Below are positions 1 to 8,239 of a stretch of 64,000 nt of DNA, one piece after another (position 1 is the stretch's first letter; each line of letters opens with the position of its first letter). The stretch lies in NCBI GenBank assembly GCA_016714015.1, contig JADJNZ010000001.1, positions 682,001-746,000 of the forward strand, given 5' to 3'. The translations under genes and the position numbers were made by a program. Source of the stretch: Gemmatimonadota bacterium. GTDB taxonomy: Bacteria > Gemmatimonadota > Gemmatimonadetes > Gemmatimonadales > Gemmatimonadaceae. The notes beneath the pieces were generated by a model. The model was not told where the DNA came from and did no database searches. It worked only from the letters and a program-made list of their open reading frames with translations.

Positions 1-598
1 CCGCCATCACCTGGTCGACCGTGGCCTGATGCGCGCGGAAGCGGTCGCTCCGGTGCACGAGGGTGATGCTCTTCGCCACGCCCTGCAGCTGGTGCGCCCA
101 GTCGAAGGCCGAGTCACCGCCGCCGATGATGGTCACGTGCTTGCCGGCGTAGGCCGTCGGCTGGAGCACGACGGCATCGATCCCCTTGCCGTACCACGGC
201 TCGGCGCAGGCCTGCGGCAGCTTGCGCGGCGAGAAGGCACCGATGCCGGCCGCGAGGATGATCGCGCGCGACGGGAAGCGGTCGGTCTCGGTGATGAGCG
301 TGAAGATGCCGTCCTGCTCCTCGAGTCCGACGACGCGCTGGCCGAGGTGGATGGGCTGCTGGAACTGGCCGGCCTGCTGGACGAGCGACGTCACCAGATC
401 CTTCGCGAGGACCTTCGGGAAGCCCGCGACGTCGAAGATGTGCTTCTCGGGGTACAGGGCGGCGAGCTGGCCGCCAGGCTGCGGCAGGGCGTCGATGATT
501 TGCGCCGAAGCGCCGCGCATGCCAGCGTAGAAGAGGGCGAAAAGCCCGGCGGGACCGGCGCCGATGATCGAGAGGTCCCGAATTTCGTGATTTCGCAT
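1..598 (-). CDS. Ferredoxin--NADP reductase, TrxR-like type (3' end outside window)
   Basis: Flavoprotein expected to move electrons between NADPH and ferredoxin or flavodoxin in the cytoplasm. About 199 N-terminal residues are visible and the C-terminus runs off the left edge. The start reads MRNHEIRDLSIIGAGPAGLF, with the FAD-binding GxGxxG at residues 13-18, followed by a PGGQL segment near residue 42. A second nucleotide-binding motif (IIGGGDSAFDWA) lies near residue 160. The visible part has no CxxC redox pair, which separates this family from true thioredoxin reductases. The ATG at 598 is the first in frame after a purine-rich stretch (GGGAGAGGG). It diverges from the kinase gene. The family is confident; ferredoxin as partner is inferred. 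Confidence 0.85.
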   Translation of the reverse strand, partial: MRNHEIRDLSIIGAGPAGLFALFYAGMRGASAQIIDALPQPGGQLAALYPEKHIFDVAGFPKVLAKDLVTSLVQQAGQFQQPIHLGQRVVGLEEQDGIFTLITETDRFPSRAIILAAGIGAFSPRKLPQACAEPWYGKGIDAVVLQPTAYAGKHVTIIGGGDSAFDWAHQLQGVAKSITLVHRSDRFRAHQATVDQVMA

Positions 599-665
599 CT
601 TATTAAGTTCGCCCTCTCCCGCGTCCCGGACAACGGGCCGCACCGTCCCCCTTCACCACCCGACG

Positions 666-1667
666 ATGGCCGCCGATCCCGAACTGATGACGACCAACCG
701 CTTCGTCCTGGTCCGCGAGGTGGCGCGCGGCGGGATGGCGACCGTGCACGAGGCCGAGCAGGTCGGCCCGGCGGGCTTCACCAAGCGGATGGCCCTGAAG
801 ATCATCCACGACCGCTTCGGCCGGCATCCCGAATGGCGGCAGCTGTTCATCGACGAGGCGAAGCTCTCGGCCAACCTCGTGCACGGCAACATCGTCCAGA
901 TCTACGGACTCGGGGAATCGGCGGGGACGCTCTTCATCGCCATGGAGCTCATCAAGGGCCTCTCCCTCCGGACCCTGATCAACACCCACCGCGCGCGGCG
1001 CATCGCCATGCCGCCTGACGTCGCCGCCTATTGCGCGAGCCGCGTCTGCCGAGCCCTGGACTTCGCGCACCACTTCGTCGACGAGAACGGGAGCCGGCTC
1101 GACATCGTCCACCGAGATGTGTCGCCCGGCAACGTCATGCTCACCTGGGACGGCCACGTGAAGCTCGGCGACTTCGGGATCGCCAAGGCGCGCACGATGG
1201 CCGACCCCTCCGCCACGCGGCAGGTGCTCCTGGGCAAGAAGCACTACATGAGCCCCGAGCAGCTGATGGGGATGGCCGTCGACTCCCGATCGGACGTCTT
1301 CTCCATGGGTGTCGTGTTGTTCGAGCTCTTCGCCCTCCGGTCGCTCTTCACGGAGGATGAGACGATGGCCGCCTTCGACGAGGTGGTGCTCAATCCGAGC
1401 CCCGACCTTTCGATGCGCCTCCCCGATGCCGACCCCGAGATCCAGACGCTCGTGGCGCGGGCCATCGCGAAGGACCCGTCGGGCCGGCCGAACGCGGCGA
1501 TCCTCGGACGCGAACTGGACGCCTGGTGCGCGCGTCAGGGGACGCCGGGCTCTCCGGAGCGCCTCCAGGCCCACCTCGCCGAGCTCTTCCCCGAGAGCTA
1601 CAAGCCGCCCACCCGGCCGAGCGAGGCGATGAGCCCGATCACCGGACCCTCCGCGACGCCGCGTTAG
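666..1667 (+). CDS. Serine/threonine protein kinase (soluble)
   Basis: Hanks-type kinase of 333 residues, almost all catalytic domain. The glycine loop (ARGGMATV) is at residues 20-27, the ATP-binding Lys is K45, the catalytic loop HRDVSPGN starts at H149 with D151, and the Mg-binding DFG starts at D169. All key residues are present, so it should be active. There is no membrane segment or sensor domain; the last 30 residues are a Pro/Ser-rich tail. The start could also be the in-frame ATG at 687 (MTTNRF), since neither has a clear Shine-Dalgarno sequence. It diverges from the ferredoxin reductase gene, and its TAG stop lies 9 nt before the adenosyltransferase. The substrate is unknown. Confidence 0.9.
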   Translation: MAADPELMTTNRFVLVREVARGGMATVHEAEQVGPAGFTKRMALKIIHDRFGRHPEWRQLFIDEAKLSANLVHGNIVQIYGLGESAGTLFIAMELIKGLSLRTLINTHRARRIAMPPDVAAYCASRVCRALDFAHHFVDENGSRLDIVHRDVSPGNVMLTWDGHVKLGDFGIAKARTMADPSATRQVLLGKKHYMSPEQLMGMAVDSRSDVFSMGVVLFELFALRSLFTEDETMAAFDEVVLNPSPDLSMRLPDADPEIQTLVARAIAKDPSGRPNAAILGRELDAWCARQGTPGSPERLQAHLAELFPESYKPPTRPSEAMSPITGPSATPR

Positions 1668-1670
1668 ATT
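1665..1670 (+). promoter_or_regulatory. Candidate -10 hexamer for a leaderless adenosyltransferase transcript
   Basis: TAGATT (TAnnnT pattern) ends 6 nt before the ATG at 1677, so transcription would start at or next to the A of the start codon. Its first three bases are the TAG stop codon of the kinase gene. No recognisable -35 element is present and there is no Shine-Dalgarno sequence. This is inferred from spacing only; the same arrangement recurs at 4572, 8228 and 18984. Confidence 0.4.
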
Positions 1671-1676
1671 CCCGCG

Positions 1677-2228
1677 ATGACCAACAAGATCTACACCAAG
1701 ACCGGGGACGACGGCGACACCGGCCTCTTCGGCGGCGGGCGCGTGGCGAAGGACCATCCCCGCGTCGAAGCCTACGGCGCCGTGGACGAGCTCAACGCGG
1801 TGATCGGCATGGCCCGATCGGCCGAGATGATGCCGCGCATCGACGAGGTCCTCGCGCCGGTCCAGCGCGACCTCTTCGCGCTCGGCGCGCTCCTCGCGAC
1901 CCCCGACCTGGAGAAGATGCGTGAGCAACTCGCCAAGGCGCGCATCTCCGACGCGCGCATCGCCCAGCTCGAGCAGGCGATCGACGACGGCGAGGCCGAG
2001 CTCGAGCCGCTCAAGGCGTTCATCCTCCCGGGCGGCACGCCCAAGGCCGCCTCGCTCCACGTCGCACGCACGACCTGCCGCCGGGCGGAACGCGCGGTGA
2101 TCCACCTGCAGCGCGACACCGAGGTGCCGCAGATCGTGATCGTCTACCTCAACCGGCTCTCCGACCTGCTCTTCGTGCTCGCCCGCGTGGCGAACAAGCG
2201 CGCGGGCGCCGGCGAAGTGACCTGGTAG
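1677..2228 (+). CDS. Cob(I)yrinic acid a,c-diamide adenosyltransferase, PduO type
   Basis: Transfers the 5'-deoxyadenosyl group of ATP to cob(I)alamin, giving adenosylcobalamin. The 183-residue product begins with the diagnostic PduO ATP-binding segment YTKTGDDGDTGLFGG (residues 6-20), followed by the YGAVDELNAVIG helix. It ends with the R-rich RTTCRRAERAV segment of the active site. Length is normal for a single-domain PduO protein. There is one base between its stop and the GTG start of aroB, so the two are probably cotranscribed. A B12-dependent metH elsewhere in the window shows that cobalamin is used, though MetH needs the methyl form. No other cobalamin gene is adjacent. Confidence 0.93.
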   Translation: MTNKIYTKTGDDGDTGLFGGGRVAKDHPRVEAYGAVDELNAVIGMARSAEMMPRIDEVLAPVQRDLFALGALLATPDLEKMREQLAKARISDARIAQLEQAIDDGEAELEPLKAFILPGGTPKAASLHVARTTCRRAERAVIHLQRDTEVPQIVIVYLNRLSDLLFVLARVANKRAGAGEVTW

Positions 2229-2229
2229 C

Positions 2230-3324
2230 GTGCACGCACCCCTGACGCTCCACGGCGCGAGCATCGAGGTCGCGCCGGGCGCGCTCGAGACCCTCGGCGC
2301 ACGCGTCAGCCAGCGCGCGCCGGAGCACCGCGTCGTCGTCATCGCCGACCAGGCGGTGGCGACGCTGTATGGTCAGGCGGCGCTGGCCGCGTTCGGGAGC
2401 ACCACCCCCACACCGCTCCTGCTGACGTTCCCGTCGGGCGAGAAGAACAAGACCCGCCAGACCTGGTCCACCCTGACCGACCAGCTCATCGCGGCCGGCT
2501 GCGGCCGTGACACGGTCATCGTCGCGCTCGGCGGCGGCGTCACCGGCGACCTCGCCGGGTTCGTCGCGGCGACCTTCCTGCGCGGCGTGCCGCTGGTGCA
2601 GGTGCCCACCTCGCTGCTCGCGATGATCGACTCGTCGATCGGGGGCAAGACGGGAGTCGACACCCCCGCGGGGAAGAACCTCGTCGGGGCGTTCCATCAT
2701 CCGACGCTCGTCATCGCCGACCCGCGGCTCCTGACCTCGCTGCCGCCGAAGGAGATGCGCGTCGGGCTCGCGGAGGCGATCAAGCACGGCGTGATCGCGG
2801 ACCCGGTCTACTTCGGCTGGATCGCCGCCAACCTGCGCCAGATCCTCCACGCCGACGCACCCGACGACGCGACGCAGATGCATCTCGTGCGCCGGTCGAT
2901 CGAGATCAAGGTCCAGGTGGTGCGACAGGACGAGCGCGAGGGCGGCCTGCGCAAGATCCTGAACTTCGGCCACACCATCGCGCACGCCATCGAGCAGGTG
3001 ACCGCGTACGGCGTCTCGCACGGTGAAGCGGTCGCGATCGGGATGGTGGCGGAGGCGGTCCTCGCCGAACGGCTGCGCCTCGCCGAGCGTGGCCTCGCCG
3101 ACGCGATCGCGACGGTGTGCGATGCCGCCGGGCTCCCGGTGCGACTCCCCGACGGCGTGAGCCCGGCCGAGATCGTCACGGCGACGCGCACCGACAAGAA
3201 GGCGCGCGCCGGACAGGTGGAGTTCGCCCTGCCGCGGGCGATGGGCGAGATGGCCGGGAGCGCGACGCGCTACGGCGTCCGGGTGAGTGACGCGGATACC
3301 TTGCGGGCGCTCGAACATTTGTGA
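2230..3324 (+). CDS. aroB: 3-dehydroquinate synthase
   Basis: Second step of the shikimate pathway: NAD- and metal-dependent cyclisation of DAHP to 3-dehydroquinate in the cytoplasm. The protein has 364 residues, the usual length. NAD-binding GGGVTGDLAGFVAATFLRG lies around residues 98-116 and the substrate-binding segment IDSSIGGKTGVD near 135-146. The zinc-ligand helix NFGHTIAHAIE is near 243, and SHGEAVAIGM follows. The GTG start at 2230 lies one base after the adenosyltransferase stop; no better start fits the conserved N-terminus. The 3' end is followed by a separate promoter for the sigma gene. Confidence 0.95.
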   Translation: MHAPLTLHGASIEVAPGALETLGARVSQRAPEHRVVVIADQAVATLYGQAALAAFGSTTPTPLLLTFPSGEKNKTRQTWSTLTDQLIAAGCGRDTVIVALGGGVTGDLAGFVAATFLRGVPLVQVPTSLLAMIDSSIGGKTGVDTPAGKNLVGAFHHPTLVIADPRLLTSLPPKEMRVGLAEAIKHGVIADPVYFGWIAANLRQILHADAPDDATQMHLVRRSIEIKVQVVRQDEREGGLRKILNFGHTIAHAIEQVTAYGVSHGEAVAIGMVAEAVLAERLRLAERGLADAIATVCDAAGLPVRLPDGVSPAEIVTATRTDKKARAGQVEFALPRAMGEMAGSATRYGVRVSDADTLRALEHL

Positions 3325-3402
3325 GCGGTCCTAACACATTGTGATACAACGGGATGGCGCGGTGCCGACGGGACGCTGTCGCATTGGCACGCTTCTTGGC
3401 TG

Positions 3403-3430
3403 TTGACCGCCCTTCCCCTCCTCATATAGC
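3403..3430 (+). promoter_or_regulatory. Sigma-70-type promoter of the RpoD-like sigma gene
   Basis: TTGACC at 3403-3408 and TATAGC at 3425-3430 are separated by 16 bp. This places a transcription start near 3437 and leaves a leader of about 125 nt before the ATG cluster at 3564-3576. It lies in the 239-nt gap after aroB, which otherwise has no coding potential. Confidence 0.6.
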
Positions 3431-3462
3431 CTTGGGCGTCCGGAGAGGTCGATCCGGAGGCC

Positions 3463-3478
3463 GCCGTCAGGTGACGGC
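3463..3478 (+). other. Leader hairpin in the sigma-factor 5' UTR
   Basis: GCCGTC (3463-3468), loop AGGT, then GACGGC (3473-3478): a perfect 6-bp stem with a four-base loop inside the predicted leader. There is no run of T after it, so it is not a terminator. It could stabilise the mRNA or take part in leader-based control. It matches no riboswitch family I know. Confidence 0.4.
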
Positions 3479-3563
3479 CTTGTATCAAGTTCGCCGCACG
3501 TCCCACAGAGCGTCGCAGGTACTGGCTCCCCAAGCGGGGCGCCGCCTCCTTCAACACGCAGGT

Positions 3564-4469
3564 ATGGGGATGGGTATGCAGCACGCGACCGAAACGAGAT
3601 CGAAAGGCTATTTCCGTTCCTCACCCTCTTCCGCGTTCGACCAGTACCTCTCGGACATCCAGAAGCTCCCGCTGATCACCGACGCCGCTGAAGAGCGTCG
3701 ACTCGCCCGACTCGCCCAGAAGGGCGATGAAGCCGCCGCCGAGCGGCTCGTGACCGCGAACCTCCGGTTCGTGATCAGCTACGTCAAGAAGTACCAGGGC
3801 CACGGCCTCGACCTCTCGGAGCTCGTCGCCATCGGCAACGAGGGACTGCTGAAGGCGGTCCGCAAGTTCGATCCCGACCAGGGCGTGAAGTTCATCTCGT
3901 ACGCCGTGTGGTGGGTGCGCCAGGCGGTCCTCAAGGCGCTCGCCGAGCAGACGCGCTCGGTCCGCATCCCGCTCAACCAGAACTCGCAGCTCATCCGGCT
4001 CTCGCGCGCCGAGACGGTCCTGGCCCAGGTCCTCAAGCGCGACCCGACCGACAGTGAGATCGGTCGCCTCCTCGAGGAGACCCCGGAGCAGGTCCGGGCC
4101 GCCAAGCAGATGTCCTCCACCGAGCTCTCGCTCGACGCGCCAGTGGATCGCTCCGATCGCGAAGCCTGCACCCTCGGCGAGCGGTTCGCCGGCGGCGACG
4201 GCGTGGAGATCGAGGAGCGCACCGACTTCAAGCTCATGCGCGAGTGCATCGACAAGGTGTTCCGCAACTACCTGACGCCGCGCGAACGCAAGATCCTCAA
4301 CCTGTACTACGGTCTCGATGAAGGGGCCGAGGCGATGACGCTCGAGAAGATCGGCGCGCTGATGGGCGTGACCCGCGAGCGCATCCGGCAGATCCGCGAG
4401 CGCGCGTTCGACAAGCTCCGTACCTCGCCCGAGGGTCGCTCCCTCGCCGGGTTCTGGGCGATCACCTGA
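3564..4469 (+). CDS. RNA polymerase sigma factor, RpoD/SigA family (short form)
   Basis: Sigma-70 group 1/2 protein of about 301 residues that directs RNA polymerase to -35/-10 promoters. Region 1.2 reads FDQYLSDIQKLPLIT. Regions 2.1-2.4 follow, with NLRFVISYVKKYQGHGL and KFISYAVWWVRQAVLKAL (the -10 recognition and melting helix). Region 3 contains RIPLNQNSQLIRL. Region 4.2 ends in VTRERIRQIRERAFDKLR, the -35 helix-turn-helix. There is no long region 1.1, so this is shorter than E. coli RpoD but typical of compact principal-type factors. Three in-frame ATGs lie at 3564, 3570 and 3576. The open frame extends upstream to 3354, but that part overlaps the promoter and is not conserved-looking. 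It has its own promoter and terminator. Confidence 0.93.
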   Translation: MGMGMQHATETRSKGYFRSSPSSAFDQYLSDIQKLPLITDAAEERRLARLAQKGDEAAAERLVTANLRFVISYVKKYQGHGLDLSELVAIGNEGLLKAVRKFDPDQGVKFISYAVWWVRQAVLKALAEQTRSVRIPLNQNSQLIRLSRAETVLAQVLKRDPTDSEIGRLLEETPEQVRAAKQMSSTELSLDAPVDRSDREACTLGERFAGGDGVEIEERTDFKLMRECIDKVFRNYLTPRERKILNLYYGLDEGAEAMTLEKIGALMGVTRERIRQIRERAFDKLRTSPEGRSLAGFWAIT

Positions 4470-4522
4470 TCGTGTAGGTCGCAGCCGCTCGTCGCGCGCC
4501 CGGTGATCGCGCGGCGAGGGTC

Positions 4523-4556
4523 GAAGGGGGTCCGGATGCGAATCCGGGCCCCCTTC
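4523..4556 (+). terminator. Intrinsic-type terminator after the sigma gene
   Basis: A 15-bp stem (one G-T pair) closed by a GCGA tetraloop: left arm 4523-4537, right arm 4542-4556, starting GAAGGGGG and ending CCCCCTTC. The following tract (GTGCATCCATTCG) is only weakly T-rich. It sits 53 nt after the sigma stop and 28 nt before glcD. Confidence 0.7.
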
Positions 4557-4571
4557 GTGCATCCATTCGTG

Positions 4572-4577
4572 TAGTTT
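4572..4577 (+). promoter_or_regulatory. Candidate -10 hexamer for a leaderless glcD transcript
   Basis: TAGTTT (TAnnnT) ends 7 nt before the GTG start of glcD at 4585 and follows the sigma terminator directly, so glcD needs a promoter here. No clear -35 element or Shine-Dalgarno sequence is visible. Confidence 0.4.
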
Positions 4578-4584
4578 CTCCGAC

Positions 4585-6009
4585 GTGACCGACCTCGTCG
4601 CCGAGCTCCGCCGCCTCGTGGGCGATTCGCACGTGCTCGTGCGCGTCCCGAAGCTGCTCGTGTACCGCTCCGATGCGTTGCCGGGGCTCCAGCGCGCCCC
4701 GTCGCTCGCGGTCTTCCCGGGGACGCGGACCGAACTCATCGAGGTCGTCCGCGCACTCGCGGCGGCGGCGGTCCCGTTCGTCGCGCGCGGCGCCGGCACC
4801 GGCCTCTCGGGCGGGGCGCTCGCCGACGGCATCACGCTGCTCGGCCTTCATCGCCTCAAGCGGATCATCGCCATCGACCCGTTGGCGCGCACGGCCACGG
4901 TCGAGCCGGGCGTCGTGAACGCCCTGCTCACGCGCGCGGCGGCCCCGCACGGGCTCCACTACGCGCCGGACCCCTCCTCGCAGTCGGCGTGCACCATCGG
5001 CGGCAACATCGCGGAGAACGCCGGCGGGCCGCACTGCCTCAAGTACGGCGTCACGCTCGACCATGTGCTGCGCGCGACGGTGGTCCTCCCCGATGGCGAG
5101 GTGCTCACGCTCGACCGCGGTGACGTCGGCGGGTACGACCTCCTCGGCGCGTTCGTCGGCAGTGAAGGGTGCTTCGGCGTCGTGGTGGACGTGACGGTGC
5201 GGCTCACGCCGGATCCGGAGTCGGTCGTCACGCTCCTCGCCGACTTCACGAGCGTGCGCTGGGCGGCCGAGGCGACATCGCGGATCGTCGCGGCGGGGAT
5301 CCTGCCTGCGGCGCTCGAACTCATGGACCAGGCGACGATCGAGGCGGTGGAATCGAGCGTCTACGCCGCGGGATATCCGCGCGACGCCGCCGCGGTGCTG
5401 CTTGCGGAGGTGGATGGTGCGGCGGCCGGGCTCGACGCGGACGCCGAGGCGATCGAGCGGCTCTGTCGCGCGTCCGGCGCACGCGACGTGCGCGTGGCGC
5501 GCGACCCCGCCGAGCGGGCGCGGCTCTGGCAGGGACGCAAGAAGGCCTTCGGCGCGATGGGGCGGGTGGCCCCGCACCTGGTGGTGCAGGATGCCGTAGT
5601 GCCGCGCTCGCGCCTGGCCGAGGTGCTCGACGACATCGCCGCGATCGGCGCGCGTCACGGCCTGCGGATCTGCAACGTCTTCCACGCCGGTGACGGGAAC
5701 CTCCATCCCAACATCCCCTACGACGCCAACGACGCGGACGAGTCGGCACGGGTGCACGCCGCGATGAAGGAGATCATGACGCGATGCATCGCGGCCGGCG
5801 GCACGATCACCGGCGAGCATGGCGTGGGGCTCGACAAGCTGCCGTACATGGAACAGCTCTTCACCGCCGACACGCTCGATGCGATGTGCTCGCTGCGAGA
5901 CGTGTTCGATCCGGCGCGGCGCGCGAACCCGGGGAAGACGGTGCCGGTGCGCGCGTGCCGCGAGTGGCATGCGGCGGCCGCCGCGCGCCCGCAGGCGGCG
6001 GGCACGTGA
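4585..6009 (+). CDS. glcD: Glycolate oxidase FAD-linked subunit GlcD
   Basis: FAD-containing catalytic subunit of the GlcDEF complex, which oxidises glycolate (and often D-lactate) to the 2-oxo acid. The 474-residue protein belongs to the VAO/FAD_binding_4 family. The PP-loop segment RGAGTGLSGGAL is near residues 69-80 and FAD-contact region TIGGNIAENAGGPHCLKYG near 137-155. C-terminal metal and substrate motifs NVFHAGDGNLHPN and TGEHGVGLDK are present. The GTG start at 4585 precedes the conserved N-terminus; no ATG is available. Its stop overlaps the GTG of glcE, giving translational coupling. Substrate choice between glycolate and D-lactate cannot be settled from sequence, but the glcE and glcF neighbours favour glycolate. 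Confidence 0.92.
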   Translation: MTDLVAELRRLVGDSHVLVRVPKLLVYRSDALPGLQRAPSLAVFPGTRTELIEVVRALAAAAVPFVARGAGTGLSGGALADGITLLGLHRLKRIIAIDPLARTATVEPGVVNALLTRAAAPHGLHYAPDPSSQSACTIGGNIAENAGGPHCLKYGVTLDHVLRATVVLPDGEVLTLDRGDVGGYDLLGAFVGSEGCFGVVVDVTVRLTPDPESVVTLLADFTSVRWAAEATSRIVAAGILPAALELMDQATIEAVESSVYAAGYPRDAAAVLLAEVDGAAAGLDADAEAIERLCRASGARDVRVARDPAERARLWQGRKKAFGAMGRVAPHLVVQDAVVPRSRLAEVLDDIAAIGARHGLRICNVFHAGDGNLHPNIPYDANDADESARVHAAMKEIMTRCIAAGGTITGEHGVGLDKLPYMEQLFTADTLDAMCSLRDVFDPARRANPGKTVPVRACREWHAAAAARPQAAGT

Positions 6010-6944
6010 CGCCACTGGCCTCCGGTGTGGTCGGGCCGCGCACCCTCCACGCCGAGTTCCCGCGCACGACCGACGAGCTCGCGACGCTCGTGCGCGATGC
6101 GCGCGCAGCGCGCGCAGGGCTCCGGCTCGCCGGCCTGGGCACGTGGCTCACCGCGGGGCATCCGGTGCGTGCAGCGCGGACCGTCTCGCTCCGGGCGATG
6201 CACGGCATCGTCTCCTACCATCCTGCGGATCTCACGCTCTCGTGCGGCGCCGGGACCACGCTCGCCGAGCTCGACGAGGCGACGCGACCTCACGGACAGT
6301 GGTGCCCGCTCGCACCGCCCGGCACGGACCTGACGAGCACCGTGGGCGCGACGGTCGCGACCGCGAGCGAAGGACCGTATGCCGCCGCCCTCGGTCGGCC
6401 GCGCAGCCTCGTGCTCGGGCTGGAGTGCGTCGACGGGACGGGACGGATCATCGCGGCGGGGGGACGTGTCGTGAAGAACGTCGCCGGATTCGACCTCACG
6501 CGCGCGATGACCGGCGCATGGGGCACGCTGGGCGCGATCACGGCGGTGCACCTGCGCCTGCGCGCACGCCCCGTCGTCGATGAGACCTGGGCGATACGAC
6601 TCCCATCCTCGGACCGCTCGGCGCTCGAAGCGTACGTGCGCGGCCCGCTCGCACCGCTCGCCTGCGTGCGGCACCAGCCGCCGAACGGAGAGTCGGGCGA
6701 CCCCTCTCTGTTCCTCGTGCGCCTGGGCGGCAACGCGGCCTTCGTCGAGGCGTCGCGGGCGGCGTTGCGCGCGCTCGGCGAGACGATGCCGCAGCCACCC
6801 GACGCGCTGGATGCCTGGCGCGCGTTCGACGATCCGCCCGCGCGCGCGCTCTCGTGGCGGTGGGATCCGATCGCCGTGCGCCTGCGCGACCGCTTCGACC
6901 CGGATCGCATCCTGAATCCCGGCCTCCTCGGGGAGCCCGCATGA
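6006..6944 (+). CDS. glcE: Glycolate oxidase FAD-binding subunit GlcE
   Basis: Second, smaller FAD-binding subunit of glycolate oxidase, 312 residues. It has a VAO-type PCMH domain with GLGTWLTAG near residue 44, an STVGATVATASEGPYA segment near residues 112-127, and the strongly conserved GGRVVKNVAGFDLTR around residue 155. It ends with the family signature FDPDRILNPG. The GTG at 6006 overlaps the glcD stop by 4 nt (GTGA) and fits the family N-terminus; the open frame extends upstream only inside glcD. Its stop overlaps the glcF ATG. Parts of the substrate domain are short compared with GlcD, as expected for GlcE. Confidence 0.88.
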   Translation: MTPLASGVVGPRTLHAEFPRTTDELATLVRDARAARAGLRLAGLGTWLTAGHPVRAARTVSLRAMHGIVSYHPADLTLSCGAGTTLAELDEATRPHGQWCPLAPPGTDLTSTVGATVATASEGPYAAALGRPRSLVLGLECVDGTGRIIAAGGRVVKNVAGFDLTRAMTGAWGTLGAITAVHLRLRARPVVDETWAIRLPSSDRSALEAYVRGPLAPLACVRHQPPNGESGDPSLFLVRLGGNAAFVEASRAALRALGETMPQPPDALDAWRAFDDPPARALSWRWDPIAVRLRDRFDPDRILNPGLLGEPA

Positions 6945-8230
6945 GCGCGTCGTCCCTTCCGCTTCTCGACGCCGCGCGCGCGGGCTTGGACCAGTGCGTG
7001 CACTGCGGCTTCTGCCTCCCCGCCTGCCCCACCTATCTCGCGCTCGAGGACGAGAACGACTCGCCGCGTGGTCGGCTGCTGCTGATGGGCGCGCTGCTCG
7101 AGGGCACGGTACGCCCCGATGACCCGCAGGTCGGCGCGCACCTGGACCAATGTCTCGGCTGCCGCGGATGCGAGACGGCCTGTCCGAGCGGCGTGCCGTA
7201 CGGTGCGCTGCTCGAGGCGACGCGCGCCTCGCTGGTGCCGCATCGGCCGCTGCCATGGGTCGCGCGTCTTGTGCTCGCGGTCTTCGCACGCGAGTGGTTG
7301 CTGCGACCGGCACTCGTTGCAGCGCGCGCGATGCGCGGGAGCGGACTCGCGGCCTGGTTCGCCGCGCGACTCCCCGCGCGCATGGCGATGCCGCTCGCGA
7401 TGCTCGCGTCCACCGCGCGGCCGTCGTCACCGCGATGGACCCCGCGCGGCGATGGCGCGCGGGGCACGGCCGCGGTGCTCACCGGGTGCGTGATGGAGGG
7501 CCTCTTCACCGGCGTGAATCGAGCGACCGAGCGCGTGCTGGTCCACAACGGGTGGCGCTTGCAGGAGGCGCCGGGACAACGCTGCTGCGGCGCGCTGCAC
7601 GCGCACGCCGGCGACCGCGCGACCGCGCAGGCCCTCGCGCGGGAGAACATCGCGGCATTCGAACGAAGCGGCGCCGAGGTGATCGTGCTCAACTCGGCCG
7701 GCTGCGGCGCGATGTGCAAGGAGTATGGACACCTCCTCCACGATGATCCTGCGTGGGCGGCGCGCGCCGGGGCCTTCTCGACGAAGGTGCGCGACGTGCA
7801 CGAGGTGCTCGCTGAAGCCGGGCTGATCGCGACGCATGCGGTCGCGCCGGGCGAGGGCGCCGCCGTGGGTGTTCCGCGCGTCGCCTACGACGCGCCGTGC
7901 CATCTCCAGCATGCGCAGCGCGTGGTCGCGCCTCCGCAGGCGGTGCTCCGGGCCTGCAAGCATGTCGCGCTCGTGCCACTCGCCGACAGCGACCAGTGCT
8001 GCGGCAGCGCCGGCATCTACAACCTCGTCCAGCCGGACGTCTCGGAGCGCGTGCTCGCCCCGAAGTTGGCGCGGATCGCCGAATCCGGCGCGACCGTCAT
8101 CGCGACGGGGAATCCCGGCTGCCTGATGCAGATCGGCGGTGGCCTGCGCCTCGCGGGGAGTCACGTGACGGCGCGTCACCCGGTGGAGCTCCTGGCGGAG
8201 GGCTACGCGCAGGGCCGTCGGCCCGGTTAG
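6941..8230 (+). CDS. glcF: Glycolate oxidase iron-sulfur subunit GlcF
   Basis: Carries electrons from the GlcD/GlcE flavins toward the membrane quinone pool. The 429-residue protein has two N-terminal [4Fe-4S] motifs, CVHCGFCLPACP (near residues 18-29) and CLGCRGCETACP (near 69-80). Two C-terminal CCG domains follow, marked by CCGALHAHAGD and CCGSAGIYN, which bind further cofactor or quinone. The ATG at 6941 overlaps the glcE stop (ATGA). The TAG stop is followed 9 nt later by the HAD gene. No membrane helix is obvious, so association with the membrane would be peripheral. Confidence 0.93.
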   Translation: MSASSLPLLDAARAGLDQCVHCGFCLPACPTYLALEDENDSPRGRLLLMGALLEGTVRPDDPQVGAHLDQCLGCRGCETACPSGVPYGALLEATRASLVPHRPLPWVARLVLAVFAREWLLRPALVAARAMRGSGLAAWFAARLPARMAMPLAMLASTARPSSPRWTPRGDGARGTAAVLTGCVMEGLFTGVNRATERVLVHNGWRLQEAPGQRCCGALHAHAGDRATAQALARENIAAFERSGAEVIVLNSAGCGAMCKEYGHLLHDDPAWAARAGAFSTKVRDVHEVLAEAGLIATHAVAPGEGAAVGVPRVAYDAPCHLQHAQRVVAPPQAVLRACKHVALVPLADSDQCCGSAGIYNLVQPDVSERVLAPKLARIAESGATVIATGNPGCLMQIGGGLRLAGSHVTARHPVELLAEGYAQGRRPG

Positions 8231-8233
8231 CAT
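8228..8233 (+). promoter_or_regulatory. Candidate -10 hexamer for a leaderless HAD-gene transcript
   Basis: TAGCAT (TAnnnT) ends 6 nt before the ATG at 8240, and its TAG is the glcF stop codon. There is no Shine-Dalgarno sequence before the ATG and no clear -35 element. This copies the arrangement before the adenosyltransferase gene at 1665. Confidence 0.35.
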
Positions 8234-8239
8234 TCGCCC

